Assembly (NCBI RefSeq): GCF_009759685.1
Contig: NZ_CP046654.1
Location: 620,001 to 684,000, forward strand
Source of the DNA: Acinetobacter baumannii
GTDB lineage: Bacteria > Pseudomonadota > Gammaproteobacteria > Pseudomonadales > Moraxellaceae
DNA: 64,000 nucleotides
Reading direction: 5' to 3'
The notes beneath the pieces are model-generated. The model searched no databases. It saw only the letters and a list, made by a program, of their open reading frames with translations, and had not been told where the DNA came from. Below, piece by piece: positions 1-8,646 of the stretch (the stretch's first letter is position 1; each line of letters opens with the position of its first letter). Both the position numbers and the translations under genes were made by a program.

Positions 1-507
1 GCATTAGAACAGCGAAATGCCACAAAACAACAACTTTTGGCTCCTGATATTCAAGCAGAAATTGACAAAGTAAAACGCGCAGATCTAGTTATCTTGAACT
101 TTCCGCTTTATTGGACTTCTGTTCCAGCAATTTTAAAAGGCTGGATTGATCGTGTATTTGTCTCTGGACTTTTTTATGGTGGTAAGCGGTTTTACAACCA
201 TGGTGGCATGGCAGGTAAAAAAGCAATGCTCTGTTTAACACTCGGTGGTAGAACACATATGTTTGGGGAAAATTCTATTCACGGACCAATTGAACATTAT
301 CTATCACCGATTCAACGCGGTACTTTGGCTTATACTGGCTTTGAAGTTCTTCCCCCATTCATTGCCTACCATGTACCTTACATTAGCCAAGAAGTGCGTG
401 AAACTATTCTTGAGGACTATGTCACGTATCTCACTCACCTTGACCAACTTGAACCATTAAAATTTCCTAAACTTGAAGAATTTGATGAAAAGTTATATCC
501 CCTCTAA
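1..507 (+). CDS. NAD(P)H:quinone oxidoreductase-like flavoprotein, 5'-truncated
   Basis: The frame is open from base 1, so the true start lies upstream and 168 residues are visible. The sequence is of the flavodoxin-2 type (MdaB, KefF and NQO families): the stretch NFPLYWTSVPAILKGWIDRV matches the family signature that packs against FMN, followed by a G-L-F-Y-G-G loop. Such enzymes reduce quinones or related electrophiles by two electrons with NAD(P)H in the cytoplasm. A TTG at 37 could be mistaken for the start, but the family needs the beta-alpha unit that precedes it. An inverted repeat follows the stop at 534-564. The substrate cannot be told from the sequence. Confidence 0.8.
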   Translation, partial: ALEQRNATKQQLLAPDIQAEIDKVKRADLVILNFPLYWTSVPAILKGWIDRVFVSGLFYGGKRFYNHGGMAGKKAMLCLTLGGRTHMFGENSIHGPIEHYLSPIQRGTLAYTGFEVLPPFIAYHVPYISQEVRETILEDYVTYLTHLDQLEPLKFPKLEEFDEKLYPL

Positions 508-1104
508 TGCTATGTTTTAAATCTAAAAGGCGCGATAACCGAATTCTTTTCTATTTCGGTTATCCCTTAAATAAAGCAAGCTTAAATCCAGCAATTAATT
601 CCTCAAAAAATTTGACCAAATAGTAAAGAAAATACTCTCAATTTTTATCCAGCAAATAACAATATAAAACTGAATCAATAATATACATGTGTAGAGAAAC
701 TAGACTTATCCATTAAAAATGATGACTAATACTCATTTCATAATCAATCAATTCATATTTTTACAAAAAAATCTTTGACCATTTTTCTTGGATTTATGAC
801 AAAAATGTCATAAAAACAAGTAACTTTAATAATAGATAAAAGATATAAACATCAATTATTTAAATTAATTAAACAACAAAAATATTCCTTCATATTTCAT
901 TTATTATTGTCATTTTTTGTATAAAAAGTGAGTACTCTGCAGTTCATAGAACAGATTTACTCTTAGTGTAATTATGCTATTTTTGTTACATGGAGTTATC
1001 AATGCTTTGAAACTTGTAATTCAAAGCACTGAAGGCAACACAGTTTAAACGGTTTAACTCTATTACTTTTAAAAAATGTCTTGAAGTTCAAGGAAAGATT
1101 AAAA
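508..1104 (+). promoter_or_regulatory. Long AT-rich leader/control region upstream of the FadL-type gene
   Basis: About 600 bases without a convincing reading frame. Besides the hairpin at 534-564 it contains a palindrome at 793-814 with 9-base arms (tttatgaca, tgtcataaa) around four A residues, which looks like a repressor operator. It also contains a 9-base stem-loop at 1003-1028 (tgctttgaa, ttcaaagca) in what is probably the transcribed leader. I could not place a confident -35/-10 pair. Confidence 0.5.
534..564. terminator. Hairpin after the oxidoreductase gene
   Basis: Ten-base arms gataaccgaa (534-543) and ttcggttatc (555-564) form a perfect stem with an 11-base loop. No clear T-run follows on the plus strand, so this is a weak or Rho-assisted terminator at best. 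Confidence 0.4.
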
Positions 1105-2535
1105 ATGAAATTAAAACATCTGAGCACTGCAATGATTTTAGCAACGCTGCCTGCAACTGGGGTTTTTGCAGCAGCTTTAGATCGCTCTGGACAGTCAATG
1201 TCTGCGTTCTTCCAACCTGGTAATTACTTTGAAGCTGGTATTTCTATTCTAGACCCAGATGTAGCAGGTAAAGAAGCAGGATCAAGCACAACAAGTCGTA
1301 ACATTGGCGATATGGCTGATGATTATTTTTTCCCAAGTGCAGCCTTAAAATTACAACTTAACGATAAATTTTCTTTTGGTTTACTTTACGATCAACCATT
1401 TGGTTCAGATGCAGAATACACAGGTAATAATGCATTTGTTTCAAACCCAGGGTCTGACTCAGTTTTATCAGCTGGTGCAATTGACGGGATTGTTACTAAA
1501 AAAGCAAAAGAGGCTTTAGTAGCACAAGGTTTACCTGTAAATGATCAAACCTTAGCAATAGCAAAAGGCCAAGTTTTAGCAAGTCCTCAATTTCAACAAC
1601 TTGCTGGTGCTCTTGCTGTAGCAAATAATTATTTAGGTACTGGCGGAACTAAAGTAGAGGTAGATACACAAAACTTATCTTTTGTATTTGGTTATCAACC
1701 AACTAAAAACTTTAACTTCTATGCAGGCCCTGTATTACAAACCGTTAAAGGTAATGTAAGTTTACGAGGTCAAGCTTATAGCCTTTATAATGGTTATGAT
1801 GCAAGTATTAAAGAAACTACTGGTGCTGGTTGGTTAGCAGGTGCTGCTTATCAGATTCCTGAAATCGCACTTAGAGCATCTGTAACTTATCGTTCTGAAA
1901 TTGATCACAAAGTAAATATTGATGAAAATTTATCTATATTAAATTTCCCTGGTCTTACTTCAGTATTGGCTGGTTTAGACGTTCCAGCATCTAAACTTCA
2001 AGCAATTAATTCATCTGGTAAAACTACAATCACAACACCACAGTCTGTTAACCTTGATTTTCAGACAGGTATCATGGCGGATACAGTTGCGTTTGCCAAT
2101 GTACGCTGGGTGAATTGGAAAGATTTCTCAATTCAACCATATAAATTTGGCAAAGTCTCAGAAGCTGTAGGTGGTCTTGTTGGGCGTCCAAATGGCTTCA
2201 ACCTAGTTGAATATTCTGATGACCAATGGTCTGTGAACGCTGGTGTAGGCCGTAAACTTAATGATAAATGGGCTGGTAATGTTTCTGTAGGTTGGGACTC
2301 TGGTGCAGGTAATCCTGTAACAACATTAGGACCAACAGAAGGTTACTGGAACGTAGGTTTAGGTGTTCAATATAGCCCTACTCCACAAACTTTCATCGCT
2401 GGTGGCGTAAAATACTTCTGGTTGGGTGATGCCAAAGCTCAAACAGGCGCGCAAGCAGGTAGCGATGAATATGTTGCAGACTTCTCTGATAACAATGCTA
2501 TCGCTTACGGTTTAAAACTTGGTTATAAATTCTAA
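1105..2535 (+). CDS. FadL/OmpP1-family outer-membrane channel
   Basis: A 476-residue outer-membrane beta-barrel of the FadL family, whose members let long-chain fatty acids or hydrophobic aromatics cross the outer membrane. Residues 1-26 form a signal peptide ending VFA-A. The mature protein keeps the family's N-terminal region (A-L-D-R-S-G-Q-S), many alternating aromatic and hydrophobic strands, and a terminal aromatic strand ending G-Y-K-F for BAM recognition. I take the ATG at 1105 over the TTG at 1081 because a good ribosome site (aaggaaaga, 1090-1098) precedes it and the signal peptide then starts correctly. The gene is alone, with an unusually long upstream region and its own terminator. 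The substrate is not predictable, because Acinetobacter carries several FadL paralogues. Confidence 0.88.
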   Translation: MKLKHLSTAMILATLPATGVFAAALDRSGQSMSAFFQPGNYFEAGISILDPDVAGKEAGSSTTSRNIGDMADDYFFPSAALKLQLNDKFSFGLLYDQPFGSDAEYTGNNAFVSNPGSDSVLSAGAIDGIVTKKAKEALVAQGLPVNDQTLAIAKGQVLASPQFQQLAGALAVANNYLGTGGTKVEVDTQNLSFVFGYQPTKNFNFYAGPVLQTVKGNVSLRGQAYSLYNGYDASIKETTGAGWLAGAAYQIPEIALRASVTYRSEIDHKVNIDENLSILNFPGLTSVLAGLDVPASKLQAINSSGKTTITTPQSVNLDFQTGIMADTVAFANVRWVNWKDFSIQPYKFGKVSEAVGGLVGRPNGFNLVEYSDDQWSVNAGVGRKLNDKWAGNVSVGWDSGAGNPVTTLGPTEGYWNVGLGVQYSPTPQTFIAGGVKYFWLGDAKAQTGAQAGSDEYVADFSDNNAIAYGLKLGYKF

Positions 2536-2555
2536 GTTTTAAAAACCAATCTAAA

Positions 2556-2584
2556 TAAAAAAGGCGCTATAAGCGCCTTTTTTA
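2556..2584. terminator. Bidirectional terminator between the FadL-type gene and thrH
   Basis: The stem aaaaaggcgct/agcgccttttt has a short ataa loop and A/T tracts on both sides, so it can serve both converging genes. Confidence 0.9.
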
Positions 2585-2602
2585 TTGTCTATTTTTTCTT
2601 GC

Positions 2603-3220
2603 TTAAGCAGGAATATTGCGCTGTGAAACAGAACGGATTGCTTCTTTTAATGCATCATAACCATTGATTGCAGGAAACTGAGGAAACTCCGCAATAACAT
2701 TTGCAGGCGCATCAAACAAGAAACCATGGTCGGCTTCACCAAGCATCGTTGTATCATTATATGAATCACCTGCTGCAATCACACGGAAATTCAAACCATG
2801 TAGTGCTTTAACCGACTCACGCTTTTGGTCAGGTTGGCGAAGTTTATAAGCGGTAATCATACCATTTTCATCTGTCTCTAATTTATGACAGAAAATTGTT
2901 GGCCAGCCTAATTGCTTCATTAAAGGATGAGCAAACTCATAGAAAGTATCCGACAAAATGACCAGCTGGAAATGATTGCTCACCCATTCAACAAACTCTT
3001 TTGCACCTGGTAGTGGCCCCATCTCGGCAATAACTTCTTGGATGTCTTTTAAGCCTAAACCGTGTTGTTTTAGGATATTCAGACGCTGAGTCATTAAAAC
3101 ATCATAATCCGGAATATCACGAGTTGTTGCTTCTAGTTCTTTAATCCCTGTTTTTTTTGCGAAATTGATCCAAATTTCAGGAACTAAAACTCCTTCAAGA
3201 TCTAGGCATACGATTTCCAT
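2603..3220 (-). CDS. thrH: Phosphoserine phosphatase / homoserine phosphotransferase ThrH
   Basis: A 205-residue HAD-superfamily enzyme with the length and sequence of Pseudomonas ThrH. ThrH dephosphorylates phosphoserine and can move the phosphate to homoserine, linking serine and threonine synthesis. HAD motif I is the ThrH variant D-L-E-G-V-L with nucleophile Asp7, motif II is L-S-D-T-F, and motif IV is A-A-G-D-S-Y-N-D. The start at 3220 is preferred over 3232 because GGAAG lies five bases upstream of it and motif I then falls at the usual distance from the N terminus. It is divergent from cysH across about 180 bases, so the two have separate promoters. Confidence 0.93.
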   Translation of the reverse strand: MEIVCLDLEGVLVPEIWINFAKKTGIKELEATTRDIPDYDVLMTQRLNILKQHGLGLKDIQEVIAEMGPLPGAKEFVEWVSNHFQLVILSDTFYEFAHPLMKQLGWPTIFCHKLETDENGMITAYKLRQPDQKRESVKALHGLNFRVIAAGDSYNDTTMLGEADHGFLFDAPANVIAEFPQFPAINGYDALKEAIRSVSQRNIPA

Positions 3221-3404
3221 GAATGCTTCCAACGTTGGTTAAAAATTGCTGTATCATACCATTAAGATTTTCAGTTTTGCGTTGTTATTGATCAAATCAA
3301 TTTTATTCATAAGGATCGAAATTAAAGTGCTAAGCAATTTATTCACTATCCTTTAGAATATTTTTCATAACTCAATGCGCCCAAGCCTTTTGCCAGGAAC
3401 ACCC

Positions 3405-4139
3405 ATGACCGTTATTCCGACTATTGATATCGTTGATGCTCTCGCGGCTGAATATGCAGCTAAAAGTCCGCGCGAGATTCTAGAACTTGCATTAAGCCAA
3501 CAAGGTGAGATCGCAATTTCGTTCTCTGGAGCAGAAGATGTAGTCTTAATTGATATGGCTTCACGTTTAGGTAAACCTTTCCGTGTTTTTAGTCTTGATA
3601 CAGGCCGTCTACACCCTGAAACTTATCAATTTATTGAAACTGTTCGTAAGCACTACAATATTAATATCGAGATTTGTTTCCCTGATGCGGAAGCTGTGCA
3701 AAGCATGGTGAATGAAAAAGGCTTATTTAGTTTCTTTAAAGATGGACATCAAGAATGCTGTGGCATTCGAAAAGTTCAACCTTTACGTAAGAAACTAGCG
3801 ACCTTAGATGGCTGGATTACAGGTCAGCGTAAAGATCAGAGCCCTGGTACACGTACTGAAATTCCAGTGGTACAAGCTGATGCAGGCTTCTCTGGTCCGG
3901 GTAAGCAACTTATTAAGTATAATCCGCTTGCGAACTGGTCTAGCGCCGATGTGTGGAGTTATATCCGCATGATGGAAATTCCATATAACCCTCTACACGA
4001 GCGTGGTTTTGTTTCGATTGGTTGTGAGCCATGTACACGTCCAGTACTTCCAAATCAACATGAACGTGAAGGCCGTTGGTGGTGGGAAGAAGCAACACAA
4101 AAAGAATGTGGCTTACATGCAGGTAACTTGAAAAAATAG
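3405..4139 (+). CDS. cysH: Adenylylsulfate/phosphoadenylylsulfate reductase (4Fe-4S type)
   Basis: A 244-residue cytoplasmic enzyme of assimilatory sulfate reduction that reduces activated sulfate to sulfite using thioredoxin. The PP-loop S-F-S-G-A-E-D-V is at residues 39-46. Cysteine pairs Cys118-Cys119 and Cys207/Cys210 are the 4Fe-4S ligands typical of enzymes that use APS. The C-terminal E-C-G-L-H carries catalytic Cys235. Because the cluster cysteines are present, APS is the expected substrate rather than PAPS alone. The ATG at 3405 has AGGAA just upstream, while the in-frame start at 3375 would add ten unrelated residues. The gene stands alone with a strong terminator behind it. Confidence 0.93.
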   Translation: MTVIPTIDIVDALAAEYAAKSPREILELALSQQGEIAISFSGAEDVVLIDMASRLGKPFRVFSLDTGRLHPETYQFIETVRKHYNINIEICFPDAEAVQSMVNEKGLFSFFKDGHQECCGIRKVQPLRKKLATLDGWITGQRKDQSPGTRTEIPVVQADAGFSGPGKQLIKYNPLANWSSADVWSYIRMMEIPYNPLHERGFVSIGCEPCTRPVLPNQHEREGRWWWEEATQKECGLHAGNLKK

Positions 4140-4146
4140 TTCGGTA

Positions 4147-4181
4147 TAAAAAAACCACTGATGAATCAGTGGTTTTTTTTA
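4147..4181 (+). terminator. Terminator of cysH
   Basis: The stem aaaaccactga/tcagtggtttt with a tetraloop is followed by eight T residues: a classical Rho-independent terminator. Confidence 0.93.
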
Positions 4182-4310
4182 CAGTTATATCTCGTACACA
4201 AAGTCATATTTAATCTGTAATAAACGCTATATACTAAATTTACGGTTCTATAATTCTAATAAGAGCTCAGTTAAGGGCTTCTTAGAAAAAAGCATGAGGC
4301 ACAACGAGTT

Positions 4311-5696
4311 ATGCGTCCATTACACCCTATTGATTTTATTTTTCTATCACTAGAAAAAAGACAACAACCGATGCATGTTGGCGGATTGTTTTTATTTGAA
4401 ATACCTGAAAATGCCCCTGAAACTTTCGTTCATGATTTAGTAGAAGAAATTCGCCAATCTAAAAGTATTCCTGTCCCACCCTTCAATAACCGTTTAAATG
4501 GTCTATTTTGGGATGAAGATGAAGAGTTCGATATCGACCACCATTTTCGCCATATTGCCTTGCCTCATCCTGGCCGAATTCGTGAATTACTGGTTTATAT
4601 TTCCCAGCAGCACAGCTCTTTAATTGATCGTGCAAAACCACTTTGGACGTGTGACATTATTGAAGGGATCGAAGGCAATCGTTTCGCGATGTACTTTAAG
4701 ATTCATCATGCCATGGTTGATGGTGTTGCAGGCATGCGCTTAATTGAGAAGTCTCTGTCAAAAACACCACAAGAAAAACATGTGGTTCCACTTTGGTGTG
4801 TAGAAAGTAAAAGAACAAAACGCTTAAAAGTACCAAAACCAAGTACAAGTAAAATCAAAAGTATTTTAGGTGGTATCAAATCACAACTTGAGGTGACCCC
4901 TAAAGTCATGCAGGAATTATCGCAAACCATTTTTAAAGAAATGGGTAAAAATCCTGATTACGTCTCTACCTTTCAGGCTCCTGTTTCGATTTTAAATCAA
5001 CGTGTAAGTGCTTCACGTCGATTTGCAGCCCAATCTTTTGAATTAAGTCGCCTTAGAAAGATTTCTAAAGCACTCGGTGTAACGATCAATGACGTCGTAC
5101 TTGCTGTGTGTTCTGGGGCATTACGTGAATATCTGATTAGTCATAACAGCCTGCCTAAAAAGCCTCTTATTGCCATGGTTCCTGCTTCCCTACGCACAGA
5201 TGACTCTGACGTGAGCAATCGTATTACCATGATTTTGGCAAATTTAGGAACTCATAAAGACCAGCCTCTAGAGCGGCTCGAGATCATTCGTCGTAGTATG
5301 CAAAATTCAAAGCAACGCTTTAGCCGCATGACCGCGAATGAGATTTTAAACTATAGCGCTGTTGTTTATGGTCCAGCTGGACTTAACATCATGTCTGGGA
5401 TGCTTCCTAAGCGTCAGGCATTCAATTTAGTGATTTCCAATGTACCTGGCCCACGTGAGCCGCTTTATTGGAATGGGGCGAAATTAGATGCACTCTACCC
5501 TGCTTCTATTGTCATGGACGGGCAAGCGCTCAATATTACAATGACAAGCTATCTGGATAAGCTTGAAGTAGGTTTAACAGCATGTCGAAATGCTTTACCT
5601 AAAATGCAAAACCTTTTAACGCATCTTGAAGATGAGATTCAACGGTTCGAAGAAATTATTGAAGAGAAACAGCTGAAACATCATTCAGCGAGTTAG
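4311..5696 (+). CDS. atfA: Wax ester synthase / acyl-CoA:diacylglycerol acyltransferase
   Basis: A 461-residue bifunctional WS/DGAT that joins acyl-CoA to a fatty alcohol or diacylglycerol, making storage wax esters and triacylglycerol at the inner face of the membrane. The catalytic H-H-A-M-V-D-G sits at 132-138, the same place as in A. baylyi AtfA, which this sequence resembles nearly end to end. The conserved N-D-V-V-L-A and P-L-Y-W-N-G segments of the C-terminal half are present. The gene is monocistronic and faces a small gene across a shared terminator. The storage function is established for the family; whether this strain accumulates wax is not shown by sequence. Confidence 0.93.
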   Translation: MRPLHPIDFIFLSLEKRQQPMHVGGLFLFEIPENAPETFVHDLVEEIRQSKSIPVPPFNNRLNGLFWDEDEEFDIDHHFRHIALPHPGRIRELLVYISQQHSSLIDRAKPLWTCDIIEGIEGNRFAMYFKIHHAMVDGVAGMRLIEKSLSKTPQEKHVVPLWCVESKRTKRLKVPKPSTSKIKSILGGIKSQLEVTPKVMQELSQTIFKEMGKNPDYVSTFQAPVSILNQRVSASRRFAAQSFELSRLRKISKALGVTINDVVLAVCSGALREYLISHNSLPKKPLIAMVPASLRTDDSDVSNRITMILANLGTHKDQPLERLEIIRRSMQNSKQRFSRMTANEILNYSAVVYGPAGLNIMSGMLPKRQAFNLVISNVPGPREPLYWNGAKLDALYPASIVMDGQALNITMTSYLDKLEVGLTACRNALPKMQNLLTHLEDEIQRFEEIIEEKQLKHHSAS

Positions 5697-5704
5697 GAAA
5701 AATT

Positions 5705-5734
5705 AAGGGGCTTTAAAATGGCCCCTTATTTTTT
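5705..5734. terminator. Shared terminator, atfA and PA1571-like gene
   Basis: The stem aaggggc/gcccctt (5705-5711, 5721-5727) is followed by a T-rich run. The right arm overlaps the stop codon of the convergent small gene at 5726. Confidence 0.8.
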
Positions 5735-5899
5735 AATTGCGCGGCACTGGTTAAGCAACTGATGACATACTGAACGAATCATTGCAGTTGTGATTGGTAC
5801 TTCTTTACCTTGGTCATTCAACATATAGCAGCTATTGACTGGCGTGCTTTCTAAAACATGTTTAAGACCGTTGCTAATTAAGTTTTCACTTACATTCAT
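5726..5899 (-). CDS. Small PA1571-like protein of unknown function
   Basis: An ATG at 5899 opens a 57-residue frame ending at 5726. The protein has no signal peptide or membrane segment. Its centre, Y-M-L-N-D-Q-G-K-E-V-P-I-T-T-A-M-I, followed by a short Cys-containing helix (S-V-C-H-Q-L-L), resembles the pseudomonad PA1571 family, which shares a D-x-x-G-[RK]-E-[VI]-P-I-T-x-x-M-I core. No role is known for that family. The frame ends exactly where the atfA terminator begins, which supports a real convergent gene. It lies just downstream of rng on the same strand, with about 140 bases between them. Confidence 0.72.
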   Translation of the reverse strand: MNVSENLISNGLKHVLESTPVNSCYMLNDQGKEVPITTAMIRSVCHQLLNQCRAIKK

Positions 5900-6038
5900 G
5901 GGTTATACCTCTTATTGTTTGCTAAGACGTTTAATAGGGAGAACGTCTAGGGCTACTGTATGTAAGTAGTATTTAAAATTCATGAATGAAAGTAAAATTT
6001 CAGTTGTAACAAGGATTAAGCGATATCTTGTTACAACT

Positions 6039-7493
6039 TTAACTTAAAATGATATCGTATTGCTCTTGCGTATATAAATTTTCGACCTGAAATTTAATAA
6101 CTCTGTTGATAAAATGCTCTAAATCCGCCACTGCAGGTGCTTCTGCTGTTAATAATCGGTCAATCACGGATGGATGAGCAACGACAGTAAAGCCACTCGT
6201 AGACTCAAATGCACGGGTGTAGCGTAATATCTCTCGAAATATTTCGTAACACACTGTCTCTGCAGTTTTGACAAAACCACGTCCCTGACATGTTGGACAC
6301 GATTCACATAACAAGTGTTCTAATGATTCTCGTGTACGTTTACGTGTCATTTCTACCAGACCAAGTTCAGAAACCTGCGTGATTTTGGTCTTGGCATGAT
6401 CACGTTCAAGCATTTTTTCAAATTGACGCATCACTTCTTCACGATGAATCGCTTCTTGCATGTCAATAAAATCAATAATGATAATGCCGCCTAGATTTCG
6501 TAGTCTAAGCTGACGCGCAATCACCTGAGTCGCTTCCATGTTGGTCTTAAAGACAGTGTCTTCAAGGCTACGGCCACCAACATAAGAGCCTGTATTGACA
6601 TCTATTGTGGTCATCGCCTCAGTCTGGTCAATCATTAAATAACCACCAGACTTTAAAGCAACGCGTGTTTGCAGTGCTTTTTGGATATCTTCTTCAACGT
6701 TGTAAAGATCAAATAATGGACGCTCACCCGGGTAATGGATCAGGCGACTTTGCATATTCGGAACAAACTCATCTACAAACTCACGCAGTTTTCCATGAAT
6801 CTCTCTCGAATCGACATAAATCTTTGCGGTTTCTTCACTTGCCAGATCACGGATAATTCGTTGCGGTAGCGGTAGTTCCTCAAAAATTAAGGAAGGTACT
6901 GCCACATCAACTTGCTTACGCTGAATATATTCCCATAACTTACTGAGGTAGCACATATCTTGTGCAATTTCGGCTTCATCTACCCCTTCAGCAGCAGTAC
7001 GAACAATTACGCTACCGGGTAAATTATGCTCCGCCTGAATGCTCTCAATAATATTACGTAGCCGATCACGCTCTTCTTCAGACTCAATGCGCTGAGAAAC
7101 ACCAATATGGTTACCATATGGCATAAGAACTAAATAGCGAGAAGGAATTGAAAGATCTGTGCTCAGGCGAGCGCCTTTAGTACCGAGCATATCCTTCATC
7201 ACCTGAACGGTAAGAATCTGCCCTGGATGAAGTAGTTCAAACACATTTGGAGTTGGCTGTGAACGTGGCCAAACCATATCATTAATATGCAAAAAGGCCG
7301 TTCTGGATAAACCGATATCAACAAAGGCTGCTTGCATACCCGGAAGCACACGTACAACTTTACCTTTGTAGATATTGCCGACAAGTCCACGTTTAACTGT
7401 ACGTTCAACATACAGCTCATTAACAGTTCCATTTTCGATTAATGCCACCCGACACTCCATAGGTGTGACATTAATAAGTAGTTCTTCTGACAT
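6039..7493 (-). CDS. rng: Ribonuclease G
   Basis: A 484-residue RNase E/G family endonuclease that matures the 5' end of 16S rRNA and starts decay of some mRNAs. An S1 domain spans about residues 37-120. The catalytic magnesium aspartates are in T-I-D-V-N-T-G (Asp298) and I-I-D-F-I-D (Asp341). The zinc-link motif C-x-x-C-P-T-C-Q-G-R-G lies near residue 400. It lacks the long C-terminal scaffold of RNase E, so RNase G is the right call. The ATG at 7493 is chosen over an upstream TTG at 7505. It is the last gene of the mreBCD-maf-rng unit, an order shared with many gammaproteobacteria, and follows maf after about 110 bases. Confidence 0.95.
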   Translation of the reverse strand: MSEELLINVTPMECRVALIENGTVNELYVERTVKRGLVGNIYKGKVVRVLPGMQAAFVDIGLSRTAFLHINDMVWPRSQPTPNVFELLHPGQILTVQVMKDMLGTKGARLSTDLSIPSRYLVLMPYGNHIGVSQRIESEEERDRLRNIIESIQAEHNLPGSVIVRTAAEGVDEAEIAQDMCYLSKLWEYIQRKQVDVAVPSLIFEELPLPQRIIRDLASEETAKIYVDSREIHGKLREFVDEFVPNMQSRLIHYPGERPLFDLYNVEEDIQKALQTRVALKSGGYLMIDQTEAMTTIDVNTGSYVGGRSLEDTVFKTNMEATQVIARQLRLRNLGGIIIIDFIDMQEAIHREEVMRQFEKMLERDHAKTKITQVSELGLVEMTRKRTRESLEHLLCESCPTCQGRGFVKTAETVCYEIFREILRYTRAFESTSGFTVVAHPSVIDRLLTAEAPAVADLEHFINRVIKFQVENLYTQEQYDIILS

Positions 7494-7606
7494 ACATAAA
7501 CTCAAAGCATTATAAAATTTTTATTAAAGAGTCAGAGGGACTGTTAATGTAGCTTTGTCCATTGTTCATCGACAATGCAATTCAATCAAGAATTATCAAC
7601 AACCCC

Positions 7607-8167
7607 TTATGTCTTCACTCTTTTGAATAACTGTGAAAATTCGTACAAAGGAAGCCCTACCACATTACTATAACTTCCTTGAATTTTGGGAATATATTGT
7701 GAGGCAATTCCTTGAATTGCATATGCACCGGCCTTCCCTACAGGTTCTCCTGTGGCCCAGTAATCTTCCATATCTTGCGTAGTTAGAGATGCAAACTCAA
7801 CTTGGGTCTGCACCACCTGACTTAAGATTTGTTGCTGTGTTGCAATACAAATTCCGGAAAATACATCATGCCAACGACCAGATAATTGTTTCCAGATGTC
7901 AAAGGCATGCTGCTTTGAGTCAGGTTTACCAATAATCTGACCATCCAGACCAAGGCTCGTATCTGCTGCAATAATCACTGAATCTGGAAAAATGTTTAAT
8001 ACAGCTTGGGCTTTTTCTCTCGCTAACCGCTCTACATATTGGTGAACCAGCTCACCTTCATGAACAGATTCATCAATATCAGGGCTATAGATTTCAAAAT
8101 TTAAGCCCAGTTGTTGCAACAACTCTCTCCGACGCGGAGAACTAGAAGCTAAAACTAAATGCGCCAT
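7607..8167 (-). CDS. maf: Maf/YhdE nucleoside triphosphate pyrophosphatase
   Basis: A 186-residue Maf protein that hydrolyses non-canonical or pyrimidine NTPs to monophosphates and was first described as an inhibitor of septum formation. The N-terminal L-A-S-S-S-P-R-R motif, the A-D-T-S-L segment with the general base, the I-G-K-P loop and G-K-A-G-A-Y-A-I-Q-G are all present. The start at 8167 overlaps the end of mreD by 13 bases, which implies translational coupling. A longer reading to 8320 is only mreD sequence in another frame. The position between mreD and rng matches E. coli yhdE, so the dTTP/UTP-type activity is the best guess. Confidence 0.92.
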   Translation of the reverse strand: MAHLVLASSSPRRRELLQQLGLNFEIYSPDIDESVHEGELVHQYVERLAREKAQAVLNIFPDSVIIAADTSLGLDGQIIGKPDSKQHAFDIWKQLSGRWHDVFSGICIATQQQILSQVVQTQVEFASLTTQDMEDYWATGEPVGKAGAYAIQGIASQYIPKIQGSYSNVVGLPLYEFSQLFKRVKT

Positions 8168-8646
8168 TTTGCTAAACAATAATAGACAACAGGCCAGGTT
8201 AAGATACTTGTCATCAATGGTTGCCAATGTCGAGCAATCGAAAAATGAATGCCCCCCATCGTTTGAGTCACCCACATAAACGCTAAGTGAGCAATAATCA
8301 CCAATGTAGCAATCGTCCATAAATTACCAAAAGTCAAAATACGGCGTTCGCGTATTAAAAATCGGGTAATAAACGTGACAATAACAAAACTCAGTGCATT
8401 TAATCCTAAAGGTGCATCAAGCAATAGATCTGTAAAAATCCCCATACCAAATGCGAACCACACCCCACACCATGTTGGCTGGCACACAACCCAAAACAAC
8501 ATGATCATAAGCATGAATAATGGTCGCCAGCCCGAGATGTCGTAAGATAGTGGATAGATCATGAGGACAGACCCCACGATTATAGAGAGAATAATTCCCC
8601 ATAATGGATCTTTACGCTTCTCACGTTTCAACTTAGCGATCGGCAT
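8155..8646 (-). CDS. mreD: Rod shape-determining protein MreD
   Basis: A 163-residue inner-membrane protein with about five hydrophobic helices and a basic N terminus (K-L-K-R-E-K-R-K), as in MreD of rod-shaped or coccobacillary bacteria. It is part of the elongasome that positions side-wall peptidoglycan synthesis. The family signature F-T-D-L-L-L-D-A-P-L-G is at about residues 72-82. It overlaps mreC by 14 bases upstream and maf by 13 bases downstream, so the genes are tightly coupled. Confidence 0.94.
   Translation of the reverse strand: MPIAKLKREKRKDPLWGIILSIIVGSVLMIYPLSYDISGWRPLFMLMIMLFWVVCQPTWCGVWFAFGMGIFTDLLLDAPLGLNALSFVIVTFITRFLIRERRILTFGNLWTIATLVIIAHLAFMWVTQTMGGIHFSIARHWQPLMTSILTWPVVYYCLAKWRI

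Noticed and set aside
8168..8320. N-terminal extension of Maf
   Set aside because: These codons are the mreD gene in another frame; the conserved Maf N terminus begins at 8167.
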